61,309 bases of DNA from DASWOJ01 sp964242415 (lineage in GTDB: Bacteria > Pseudomonadota > Alphaproteobacteria > Acetobacterales > Acetobacteraceae). Location of the stretch: positions 1 through 61,309 of the forward strand of contig CAXTAT010000032.1 in the NCBI GenBank assembly GCA_964242415.1, read 5' to 3'. A model generated the notes under the pieces. It saw only the letters and a program-made list of their open reading frames with translations, searched no databases and was not told the origin of the DNA. Below, one piece after another: positions 49,282-57,143 of this stretch. Both the position numbers and the translations under genes were made by a program. Numbering within the stretch: position 1 is the stretch's first letter; each line of letters begins with the position of its first letter.

Positions 49282-50220
49282 TCAGGCCCGCGGCGTGCGC
49301 CGGAACATCCTGCGGGCGGCGGCGCCCAGGCCCAGCACCGCGACCAGGCCGACCTTGGCGAACTTCGCCAGGAACAGCCCGGCCAGGGCGAGCAGCCCGA
49401 TCTTCTTGGCCACCACCACGCCCAGCAGCGCCGCCAGGCCGTACTCGGCAACATGGTCGGTCGAGGCGTTGAAATCCGTGTAACGCTTGCCGTCCCCGTA
49501 GTCCAAGCCGGACAGCAACCCCGCCGACACCTGGCGGTCGGCGCCGAAGCGGCCCGGGCTGGTCAGCAGGTTGATGCTGAAGTAGCCGTCCCGCCCCAGG
49601 GCGCGGGTGTTGAAGTTGAGCGTGGCGTCACCCTCGTCCTCGTCGGCGGCCTTGACGCGCAGGGACCAGGTCAGGCGGTGAGTTGCCGTGTCATAGGCCG
49701 GCGGCTGCGTCCAGCCGAGCAGCTCCAGCTCCGGGAAGCCGCGCTGCACGCGCTCCTTGTTGCCCTCGGCGGTGGCCTCGCGCAGGCTGGCCAGGATCGC
49801 GTCGGGGTCGAGCTTCGCCGCCTCGTCGTCCTTCACGTAGCCATCGGCGACCCAGTTGATGATCACCCACCACGGGGTGTCCTGCTGCGGCAGGGCGATC
49901 ATGCCGACCAGGCTGTCGCCGGGGCGGTTGCCATAGGCGCTCAGCAGGCGGGATGCGGCGGGCTTGGGGATGAAGGCCATGCCGTTCGGCAGCGCCAGGC
50001 TGGCCTGGTCCAGCAGGGGAATGCTGGCCGGGCCGCGTGTCGCGCTTGTCATGGCCGCCTGCCACGCCGCCTGCTTTTCGGCCTGGCGCAGTTCCGGGGA
50101 GACGGGGCCGGGCTGGTTCAGGCTCGGCGGCGTGGCATCCGGCGACGCCTGATCCTGCGCCTGCACTGGCAGGGCGCAGCACAGGAGGGCCGCCGCCAGC
50201 AGGGCCGGGCGCAGCCGCAT
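49282..50220 (-). CDS. DUF2167 membrane-anchored periplasmic protein
   Basis: A 312-residue protein. The signal peptide MRLRPALLAAALLCCALPVQA is followed by the DUF2167 domain: LPNGMAFIPKPAASRLLSAYGNRPGDSLVGMI, TPWWVIINWVADGYVKDDEA and LTWSLRVKAADE, with a C-terminal pair of hydrophobic helices (VAEYGLAALLGVVVAKKIGLLAL and FAKVGLVAVLGLGAA) ending in a basic tail. DUF2167 proteins have no known biochemical role. ATG 50220 overlaps the stop of the upstream gene (ATGA). Pairing with a site-2-type protease suggests it may be a substrate or regulator. Confidence 0.88.
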   Translation of the reverse strand: MRLRPALLAAALLCCALPVQAQDQASPDATPPSLNQPGPVSPELRQAEKQAAWQAAMTSATRGPASIPLLDQASLALPNGMAFIPKPAASRLLSAYGNRPGDSLVGMIALPQQDTPWWVIINWVADGYVKDDEAAKLDPDAILASLREATAEGNKERVQRGFPELELLGWTQPPAYDTATHRLTWSLRVKAADEDEGDATLNFNTRALGRDGYFSINLLTSPGRFGADRQVSAGLLSGLDYGDGKRYTDFNASTDHVAEYGLAALLGVVVAKKIGLLALAGLFLAKFAKVGLVAVLGLGAAARRMFRRTPRA

Positions 50221-50651
50221 CAGGGATGGGCGCTGCGCTTCGCCTCCTCCCACAGGGCGCGGTAGTCGTAGGTTGGATAGAACTCCGTCCGGTAGCCGCC
50301 CCATGCCGTTCCCTCGATGATGCGGTTGACGTCGCGCAACCGGTCCGCGGGAACGCGCAGGGTCACGACCTGGCCGATGCCCATCATAACATACCAGGAC
50401 ACGATCTCGACACCAGCGCCGGGGAACTTGTCATACCAGCCGGTCTGCCGCAGGTGCTCGTTGATCTCGTCCACCGTCTTGCTCTGGTCGTGGCGGAGGA
50501 ACACCGTCAGCAGAAAGGTGCCCGGCACGGCCGCTGTTCCCGCTGGGGCCACGGCTGGCGCTCCTGTTGGAGCGGAGGTTTGCGCCGGCTGCGCCAGGCC
50601 CGGCGCGGCGTGCATCGCCGCTAGTGCCGTCAACAGCATCATGCACCGCAT
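50220..50651 (-). CDS. Secreted protein of unknown function
   Basis: A 143-residue protein with a signal peptide (MRCMMLLTALAAMHAAPGLA), an Ala/Pro/Thr-rich stretch to about 45, then a compact alpha/beta domain: TFLLTVFLRHDQSKTVDEINEHLRQTGWY, VEIVSWYVMMGIGQVVTLRVPADRLRDVNRII, ending EFYPTYDYRALWEEAKRS. The pattern beta-alpha-beta-beta-alpha suggests a ferredoxin-like dimeric barrel, as in muconolactone-isomerase-like proteins, but no motif confirms it. AGGAGG lies just before the ATG. It is the first gene of the three-gene operon with DUF2167 and the metalloprotease. Confidence 0.78.
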   Translation of the reverse strand: MRCMMLLTALAAMHAAPGLAQPAQTSAPTGAPAVAPAGTAAVPGTFLLTVFLRHDQSKTVDEINEHLRQTGWYDKFPGAGVEIVSWYVMMGIGQVVTLRVPADRLRDVNRIIEGTAWGGYRTEFYPTYDYRALWEEAKRSAHP

Positions 50652-50740
50652 CCCACCCTCCTTCTCAGCGTTCTCAGCCAGCCTAGCTTCACCAAGGGAA
50701 AACCTGCTAGGAGCGCCGCGACATTAGGAGATCTCCCCCT

Positions 50741-51025
50741 ATGGCCGCCCCGAAAATGACCAGCATCGAGCTTGACCCGACCGAGGTGGCCCTGGTCATC
50801 GGCGAGGACCAAGGCGCCATGACCATCCGCGTCGTCGCCGCCACCGACGTGCCGGACGGCGCGACCGACGTGCCGGAGCCGCACGAGATCGCCATTGCCC
50901 TGGCGATGCGGCTGCTGAAGGACCCGGAGTTCCACGACGCCGTGCTCGACTGGTACGACGAGCAGGACGAGGAGGAGGACGAGGACGAGATGCCGGAGGA
51001 GATCGGCGAGAAGCCGAAGTCCTGA
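50741..51025 (+). CDS. Small acidic protein of unknown function
   Basis: A 94-residue protein. Residues 5-75 look folded (SIELDPTEVALVIGEDQGAMTIRVVA, HEIAIALAMRLLKDPEFHDAVLDWY) and the C-terminus is a run of Asp/Glu (DEQDEEEDEDEMPEE). No family is recognised. The start at 50741 is preceded by GGAGAT. Its TGA overlaps the ATG of the DUF1272 gene (TGATG), so both are cotranslated. Divergent from the secreted protein gene, 89 bp apart. Confidence 0.75.
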   Translation: MAAPKMTSIELDPTEVALVIGEDQGAMTIRVVAATDVPDGATDVPEPHEIAIALAMRLLKDPEFHDAVLDWYDEQDEEEDEDEMPEEIGEKPKS

Positions 51026-51270
51026 TGCTGGCGCTGCGGCCGGGCTGCGAGTGCTGCGATCGCGACCTGCCGGCGGACAGCCTGCTGGCGCGCATCTGCT
51101 CGTTCGAGTGCACGTTCTGCAGCGACTGCGCCGAGGGTGTGCTCGGCGGGTCGTGCCCGAACTGCGGGGGCGAGCTGGTCCGCCGCCCCGTGCGGCCCGC
51201 TGCCAAGCTGGCCCGCTTCCCAATGGCGCAAAGCCGGACCCACAAGCCGCAAGGCTGCGCGCCCGGGTGA
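51025..51270 (+). CDS. DUF1272 zinc-ribbon-like protein
   Basis: An 81-residue cysteine-rich protein matching DUF1272: LRPGCECCDRDLPADSLLAR, ICSFECTFCSDCAEGVLGG, SCPNCGGELVRRP. Nine cysteines in CxxC-like pairs suggest one or two zinc sites. The family is widespread and uncharacterised. It overlaps the upstream acidic-protein gene by one base. The last 20 residues are basic and probably disordered. REP-like copy 7 follows. Confidence 0.92.
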   Translation: MLALRPGCECCDRDLPADSLLARICSFECTFCSDCAEGVLGGSCPNCGGELVRRPVRPAAKLARFPMAQSRTHKPQGCAPG

Positions 51271-51328
51271 GATCGCCCATCCAGCAAGGGGCGTGCTGAC
51301 CCCTCCCACTTCGGGCTAAGCACGCTGC

Positions 51329-51481
51329 CTGCTCCCTCTCCCTCCGGGAGAGGGCCGGGGTGAGGGGGTCTTGCTTGCTTCGCGCCTTTCAACGCCTGCG
51401 GAAGCGGGCTGCCCGGGCCAGCAGGTCGGCGCCGCACGACCCCCTCATCCCGGCCCTCTCCCGGAGGGAGAGGGAGCAGCA
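51329..51481. repeat. Paired REP-like inverted element (copy 7)
   Basis: Left arm 51329-51371 and right arm 51438-51481 with a 66-nt loop, between the convergent DUF1272 and hrpB genes. The right arm has one substitution (CTCATCCC for CTCACCCC). Confidence 0.9.
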
Positions 51482-51504
51482 GGCGGCGATCCAGCGGCTT
51501 TAGC

Positions 51505-53913
51505 CTACGCGCCAGCACCTGGGTTCTCCGGCCAGTCGTGCCGGGGATAGCGTCCGCGCATATCCTTGCGGGCGTCCGCCCAGGCGCCACGCCAAAACCC
51601 GGCAAGGTCGGCCGTGATGGCGACCGGGCGCCCGGCCGGGGACAGCAGCGCCAGTTGCAGCGGCACCCGCCCGCCCGCCAGCAGCGGCGACGCGGCCAAG
51701 CCATAGAACGCTTGCGCCCGGGCCGATGCCAAGGGGACCGGCTGGGTGTAATCGACCGCGGCGCGTCCGCCGGGCAGCGGCAGGTGGGTGGGCAGGTCGC
51801 GGTCCAGCCTGGCCGCGCGCTCCCATCCCAGCATCCCGCGCAGGATGGCGTGCAGGTCCAGCGCCGCCACGTCCGCCAGCCGCGACACGCCGTGCAGGTG
51901 CGGCGCGAGCCAGTCCGCCACCCCCGCGGCCAGGCCGGCATCCGACAGGTCCGCCGTTTCGGCGTCGATGCCGCGCAGCAGGGCGGCGCGGGCCTGCAGT
52001 TGCCGGGCGGCATCGGTCCAGGGCAGGGCGTCGATGCGGCGCCCCACGGCGCCGGCCAGCACGCGGGCGGTTTCGGCGGGGTCGGCGGGGACGTTGCGGT
52101 CCTCCAGCACCAGGGCGCCCAGGCGGCGGCGGCGGCGGGACAGCACGGTGCCGGTCACGGAGTCGAAGCCGCTCTCGACGGTTTCGGTCACCTGGCGGGC
52201 GACGCTGGGCGGCAGGTGCGCGGGGTCGAGCGGCGCGGCCAGGCGGATGCGCGCCGACGCCTTCAGGTCCAGGCTGGCGACGGCCAGCAGGGCGGCGTTG
52301 GCCAGCGGGTCGGTGCGCGGCAGCCTGGCGCCGCCGCCGCCGGACAGGCGGAACGACCCCGGCTCGCCCCGGCGCTGCGCGATGCGGTCGGGGAACGCCG
52401 CGGCCAGCAGCGGTCCCGGATCGCCAGACGCCGCCGCGCCCACCCGCAGCCGGCGCTGGTAGGCCGCGGCCTGGCGGCGGATGCGGCTGGTCGCCCCACG
52501 GTCCACCTCGCCGCCGCCGCCGGACAAGGCGTCCAGCCGGAGCTGCACATCGGCCGGGGCGTCCCTGCCGCGCAGGGGATCGCGCTCCTCCAGCAGCGCC
52601 GCCAGCTCGGCCGCCCGCGCCGCCTGTTCCGGGCTTTCGGCGGACAGCATCATCGCGGCCAGGCGGGGGTGGGCGCCCAGGGCCGCCATGCGGTTGCCGT
52701 GCGGGGTGATGCGGTTGTCCGCGTCGATGGCGCCCAGGCCGCGCAGCAGCTCGGCCGCCGCAGCCAGCGCCCCGGCGGGCGGCGGGTCGGGGAAGGGCAG
52801 GGCGCCCGGCGGCGTGCCCCACGCGGCGCAATCCAGCAGCAGGCCGGACAGTTCCGCCTCCAGGATGTCCGGACGGTCGTAGGGCGCCAGGCCGCGGTGC
52901 AGCGCCGGCGTCCATAGCCGGACCGCAATGCCTGGCGCCTCGCGGCCTGCCCGTCCGCTGCGTTGGTCGGCGGCGGCGCGGCTGACGCGCAGGGTGGCCA
53001 GGCGGGTCAGCCCGGTCGCCTGGTCCAGCCTCGGCGAGCGCCGCCAGCCGCCATCGACGACGATGCGGACACCGGGCACCGTCAGCGAGGTCTCGGCGAT
53101 GCTGGTGGCCAGCACGACGCGGCGGCCCTCCGCCGGGCGCAGGGCGCGGTCCTGGTCGGCGGGCGGCAGGTCGCCGTGCAGCGGCAGCACGAGGGCGCCA
53201 CAGCCCGCCAAGCCGGCCTCGGCCCGGCGGATCTCACCCATGCCGGGCAGGAAGGCCAGGATGTCGCCATCGTGGGCCGCCAGGGCGGCGCGGACCGCGC
53301 GGGCCATGGCGTCCGGCAGGTCGCGCGGGTCGGCGATGTCGCGGGCGGCGTGCTGCACCTCGACCGGGAACATGCGGCCGGCGCTCTCGATCACCGGGGC
53401 GTCGAGCAGGGCGGACAGGCGGGCGCCGTCCAGGGTGGCCGACATCGCCAGCAGGCGCAGCTCCGGGCGCAGCACCCGCTGCAGGTCCAGGCACAGGGCG
53501 AGCGCGAGGTCGGCCTCTAGCGCGCGCTCGTGCACCTCGTCCAGCAGCACCGCGGCGACGCCGTCCAGGGTGGGGTCGCCGAGCAGGCGGCGGACCAGCA
53601 GGCCCTCGGTCACGACCTCGATGCGGGTGCGGTCGGAGACGGCGCTGTCCAGGCGGGTGCGGTAGCCGACGCGCTCGCCGACCGCCTCGCCGAGCAGGTG
53701 GGCCATGCGGGTCGCGGCGGCGCGGGCGGCGAGGCGGCGCGGCTCCAGCACCACGATGCGGCCATCGCCGCGCCAGGGAGCGTCCAGCAGGGCCAAGGGC
53801 ACGAGGGTGGTCTTGCCGGCGCCGGGCGGGGCGACCAGCACGGCATTGCCGCCGCGGGCCAGCGCCGCCAGCAAGGCAGGGAGGGCTTCGGCAACGGGGA
53901 GGTCGGGGAGCAT
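51505..53913 (-). CDS. hrpB: ATP-dependent helicase HrpB
   Basis: An 802-residue DExH-box helicase. Motif I is APPGAGKTT (28-36), motif II DEVHER (125-130), motif III SAT in AMSATLDGA, and motif VI QRSGRAGREAPG. The C-terminal half carries the helicase-associated (HA2) and HrpB-specific domains, ending near RYPRHDWPENP, which is the typical HrpB tail. Its RNA substrate in bacteria is not well defined. ATG 53913 (MLPDLPVAEALPALL) is preferred by alignment with the family start; a GTG 18 codons upstream gives a Pro-rich extension, and neither has a good ribosome site. Confidence 0.93.
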   Translation of the reverse strand: MLPDLPVAEALPALLAALARGGNAVLVAPPGAGKTTLVPLALLDAPWRGDGRIVVLEPRRLAARAAATRMAHLLGEAVGERVGYRTRLDSAVSDRTRIEVVTEGLLVRRLLGDPTLDGVAAVLLDEVHERALEADLALALCLDLQRVLRPELRLLAMSATLDGARLSALLDAPVIESAGRMFPVEVQHAARDIADPRDLPDAMARAVRAALAAHDGDILAFLPGMGEIRRAEAGLAGCGALVLPLHGDLPPADQDRALRPAEGRRVVLATSIAETSLTVPGVRIVVDGGWRRSPRLDQATGLTRLATLRVSRAAADQRSGRAGREAPGIAVRLWTPALHRGLAPYDRPDILEAELSGLLLDCAAWGTPPGALPFPDPPPAGALAAAAELLRGLGAIDADNRITPHGNRMAALGAHPRLAAMMLSAESPEQAARAAELAALLEERDPLRGRDAPADVQLRLDALSGGGGEVDRGATSRIRRQAAAYQRRLRVGAAASGDPGPLLAAAFPDRIAQRRGEPGSFRLSGGGGARLPRTDPLANAALLAVASLDLKASARIRLAAPLDPAHLPPSVARQVTETVESGFDSVTGTVLSRRRRRLGALVLEDRNVPADPAETARVLAGAVGRRIDALPWTDAARQLQARAALLRGIDAETADLSDAGLAAGVADWLAPHLHGVSRLADVAALDLHAILRGMLGWERAARLDRDLPTHLPLPGGRAAVDYTQPVPLASARAQAFYGLAASPLLAGGRVPLQLALLSPAGRPVAITADLAGFWRGAWADARKDMRGRYPRHDWPENPGAGA

Positions 53914-54013
53914 GGAGGGAGGGAGTAAACCGGCCGGGGCCGGATGCCCAGGAGGCGGTGCAGGCACCCCAGGAACGCGGACGGCCGCCGCAGCCGGAGG
54001 GACGCTCAGGCCG

Positions 54014-55168
54014 TCACGGCAGCAGCTTCCAGGTCCCGTCCTGCACCGTCACCATCACCCGCGCGCGCTCGTCGAGGCCGTTGTGGTCCTGCGCCGTCAT
54101 GTCGGCGACCCCATGCGTCAGCACCACCTCGTGCGCGCCCTCCAGCGCGGTGCGCAGGGCGGCGCGGAACTCGGGCGTGCCGGGCTTGGCGGATCGCAGC
54201 GCGACGGGGATGGCGTATTGCAGCAGGATCGCTGCGTCATAGGCATGGGCGCCGAAGGTCGCGACGCTGCCGACCCCGTTCGCGGCCTCATAGCGGCGCA
54301 CGTACTCGCCGGCCTGCGCCTTGATCGGATTGCTGTCCGGCAGTTGCGACGCGACCAGGACGGGGCCGGCTGGCAGGATCGTGCCCTCCACGTCCTTTCC
54401 GCCCACGCGGAGGAAGTCCATGTTGGCGACGCCATGGGTCTGGTAGTACCTCCCGGCATACCCCCGCTCGTGCAGCGCCTTCTGCGGCAGCGCAGCCGGC
54501 GTCCCGGCCCCGGCGATCAGCACCGCATCGGGGCGGGCGGCGGCCAGCTTCAGCACCTGCCCGGTCACGCTGGTGTCGTTGCGCGAGAACCGCTCCACCG
54601 CAACCAGCTTGATGCCCTTCGCCTGCAGCGCGCGCGTCGCCTCGGTCAGCCAACCGTCGCCATAGGCGTCGTTGAAGCCGATGAACCCCACCGTTTTCAC
54701 CCCGGCCTTCGCCATATGCTCGGCGATGGCGTCGGCCATCAGGCTGTCGTTCTGCGGCGTCTTGAACACCCAGGTGCGCTGCGCATCCATCGGCGCGATC
54801 AGCCGGGCAGAGGCGGCAAGCGAGATCATCGGCACCTGCTTCTCCGCCGCCACGTCGATCATCGCCAGCGACGCGGGCGTGGTCGAGGAGCCGATCACCG
54901 CATCGACGCCGCTCTCGTCGATCAGCTTGCGGGTGTTGGCGACGGCCCGGGTGCTGTCGCCACCATCGTCCAGCACGATATATTCGACCGTCTGCCCGCC
55001 GATCTCGTGCGGCATCAGCGCGATGCTGTTGCGCTGCGGCACGCCCAGGCTGGCGGCGGGTCCGGTGGTGGAGATGGTGACGCCGATGCGGACCTGTGCG
55101 GCGGCCGGAGGGGCCAACGCTGCAACAAGCACACCCGCGACAAGCCGTGCGGCAAAGCGGCGGCGCAT
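54014..55168 (-). CDS. Branched-chain-amino-acid-type ABC transporter substrate-binding protein
   Basis: A 384-residue periplasmic binding protein of the LivJ/Peripla_BP_6 class. The signal peptide is RRRFAARLVAGVLVAALAPPAAAQ. The mature part begins VRIGVTISTTGPAASLGVPQRNSIAL, followed by YIVLDDGGDSTRAVANTRKLI, VDAVIGSSTTPASLAMIDVA and GFIGFNDAYGDGW, all typical. No permease or ATPase gene is adjacent, so it is an orphan receptor. Start 55168 is one of two close ATGs (also 55177), both downstream of a G-rich stretch. Divergent from a thiamine-diphosphate enzyme gene, 110 bp apart. Confidence 0.9.
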   Translation of the reverse strand: MRRRFAARLVAGVLVAALAPPAAAQVRIGVTISTTGPAASLGVPQRNSIALMPHEIGGQTVEYIVLDDGGDSTRAVANTRKLIDESGVDAVIGSSTTPASLAMIDVAAEKQVPMISLAASARLIAPMDAQRTWVFKTPQNDSLMADAIAEHMAKAGVKTVGFIGFNDAYGDGWLTEATRALQAKGIKLVAVERFSRNDTSVTGQVLKLAAARPDAVLIAGAGTPAALPQKALHERGYAGRYYQTHGVANMDFLRVGGKDVEGTILPAGPVLVASQLPDSNPIKAQAGEYVRRYEAANGVGSVATFGAHAYDAAILLQYAIPVALRSAKPGTPEFRAALRTALEGAHEVVLTHGVADMTAQDHNGLDERARVMVTVQDGTWKLLP

Positions 55169-55278
55169 GGCCGGCATCCCCCCAGGACGCGCCCGCTGAT
55201 GCAGGCTTACGTTCCGCAACTGGTACGGGCGGTCCCGGAACGTGTCAAGAATGCGGGACATACAGCGGGAGCAGGGCG

Positions 55279-56922
55279 ATGGAGCGGATGACAACGGCGG
55301 CAGCCGTGGTGGAGACCCTGGCCGCCCATGGCATCGATACCGTCTATGGCGTGCCCGGCGTCCACAACGACCCCCTGTTCGACGCGCTGCACGGCGCGCA
55401 GAACCGCGTCCGGATGCTGCATGCGCGGCACGAGCAGACCGGCGCCTACATGGCGCTCGGCGCGGCCCTGGCCACCGGCCGCCCGCAGGCCTACGCCGCG
55501 GTGCCCGGCCCCGGCGTCCTGAACACGACGGCGGCGTTGCTGACCGCCTGGGGCATGGAGGCGCCGGTGCTGGCGCTGGCCGGGCAGATCCCCTCCCATG
55601 CCATCGACCGTGGCTATGGCTACTTGCACGAAATCCCCGACCAGCTCGGCGTGCTGCGCCACCTGACCAAGCACGCCGCCCGCATCACCGGCCCGCACGA
55701 GGCGTCGGCCCGGGTCGCCAATGCGATCTGCCTCGCCCTGTCCGGCCGCCGCCGTCCCGTCGCGCTGGAGTGCGCCATCGACACCTGGGCGCGCAGCGGC
55801 CCGGCGCCGATGGTGCCCCCGATCCCGCCGGTGGTCCCACCCGTCGATCCCGAGGCGGTCGAGCAGGCGGCCCGCATCCTGGGCGCGGCCCGGCGCCCGC
55901 TGATCGTCGTCGGCGGCGGCGCACAGGATGCGCCGGCCGAGTTGCGGCGCGTGGCGGAGCTGCTGGAGGCGCCCGTGGTGTCGTATCGCCGGGGCCGCGG
56001 CGTGCTGCCGACCGGGCACCGCCTGGCCGTCAGCTTGCCCATCGGCCGCCGCCTGTGGGCCGGCGCCGATGCCGTGCTGGCGGTCGGCACCCGGCTGTAT
56101 CCGCAGCAGAGCCAGTGGGGCGTCGATCCGGACCTGCGCATCGTGCGGCTGGACATCGATCCCGAGGAGCCCGGCCGTTTCCAGCCGCCCGCCTGCGCCA
56201 TCATCGCCGATGCCGCCGCCGGGCTGTCCGCCCTGCTGGACCGGCTGCCCGCCCACAGCCCAGTCCGCCCGTCGCGGGAGGACGAGCTGGCCGGGCACCG
56301 CGCCTGGCTGGCCGAGCGCCTGACCCGGCTGGAGCCGCAGATGGGGTTCCTGCGCGCCATGCGGGCGGCGCTGCCGGAGGATGGCATCCTGGTGGACGAG
56401 GTGACGCAGATGGGCTTTGCCGCCCGCATGGCGTTTCCCGTGCACCGTCCGCGCAGCTTCTTCTCGGGCTATCAGGACAATCTTGGTTACGGCTACGGCA
56501 CGGCGCTGGGCGCGAAGGCGGCCTGCCCCGGCCGCGCCGTGCTGAGCATCGCCGGCGATGGCGGCTTCGCCTACCAGGCCATGGAGCTGGCGACGGCCGT
56601 GCTGCACAGGCTGGCCGTGGTGGTCATCGTGTTCGACGATGGCGCCTTCGGCAACGTGCGCCGCATCCAGCAGCAGGTGTATGGCGGCCGGGAGATCGCC
56701 AGCAGCCTGCACAACCCGGACTTCGTCCGCTTCGCCGAAAGCTTCGGCTGCGCCGCCTTTCGCGCCCATACCCCGGCGGAGCTGGAGGCGCGGCTGCGGG
56801 AGGCGTTCGCGCTGAACGCCCCGGCGCTGGTGCACGTGCCGGTGGGCGAGATGCCGTCGATCTGGGACCTGATCATGATGCCGCAGGTGCGCGGCGCCCC
56901 GGTCCGCCCAATGGCGCCCTAA
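55279..56922 (+). CDS. Thiamine-diphosphate-dependent enzyme, acetolactate-synthase-like
   Basis: A 547-residue ThDP enzyme with the three-domain order of the acetolactate synthase / benzoylformate decarboxylase family. The Pyr domain has TVYGVPGVHNDPLFDAL and the catalytic Glu in HARHEQTGAYMALG, the middle domain has PLIVVGGGAQDA, and the PP domain has the ThDP motif GDGGFAYQAMELATA ending in DDGAFGN. ATG 55279 has GGGAG at good spacing. It is not next to an ilvN-type regulatory subunit, so a decarboxylase or other carboligase is as likely as acetolactate synthase. The divergent binding-protein gene may supply the substrate; this is inference. Confidence 0.88.
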   Translation: MERMTTAAAVVETLAAHGIDTVYGVPGVHNDPLFDALHGAQNRVRMLHARHEQTGAYMALGAALATGRPQAYAAVPGPGVLNTTAALLTAWGMEAPVLALAGQIPSHAIDRGYGYLHEIPDQLGVLRHLTKHAARITGPHEASARVANAICLALSGRRRPVALECAIDTWARSGPAPMVPPIPPVVPPVDPEAVEQAARILGAARRPLIVVGGGAQDAPAELRRVAELLEAPVVSYRRGRGVLPTGHRLAVSLPIGRRLWAGADAVLAVGTRLYPQQSQWGVDPDLRIVRLDIDPEEPGRFQPPACAIIADAAAGLSALLDRLPAHSPVRPSREDELAGHRAWLAERLTRLEPQMGFLRAMRAALPEDGILVDEVTQMGFAARMAFPVHRPRSFFSGYQDNLGYGYGTALGAKAACPGRAVLSIAGDGGFAYQAMELATAVLHRLAVVVIVFDDGAFGNVRRIQQQVYGGREIASSLHNPDFVRFAESFGCAAFRAHTPAELEARLREAFALNAPALVHVPVGEMPSIWDLIMMPQVRGAPVRPMAP

Positions 56923-56929
56923 CCCTTTC

Positions 56930-57078
56930 TTCCCTCTCTCCCTCCGGGAGAGGGCCGGGGTGAGGGGGCGCGCAAGGACCAACCTCCGCCGTAGTAGGAG
57001 CCAAGCCCCGCTCCTCCCCGCCCAGGCCAGGTCCTCGCTGCCCCCCTCACCCCGGCCCTCTCCCGAGGGGAGAGGGAG
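56930..57078. repeat. Paired REP-like inverted element (copy 8)
   Basis: Left arm 56930-56968 and right arm 57037-57078 with a 68-nt loop. It fills most of the spacer between the ThDP gene and hpnN, which run in the same direction. Confidence 0.9.
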
Positions 57079-57143
57079 CAGAACGCAGCACCCCAGCGCG
57101 ATCCGGGGTTGCGGCCCCGCCCGGCTTCGGCTTAGCCATCCCC

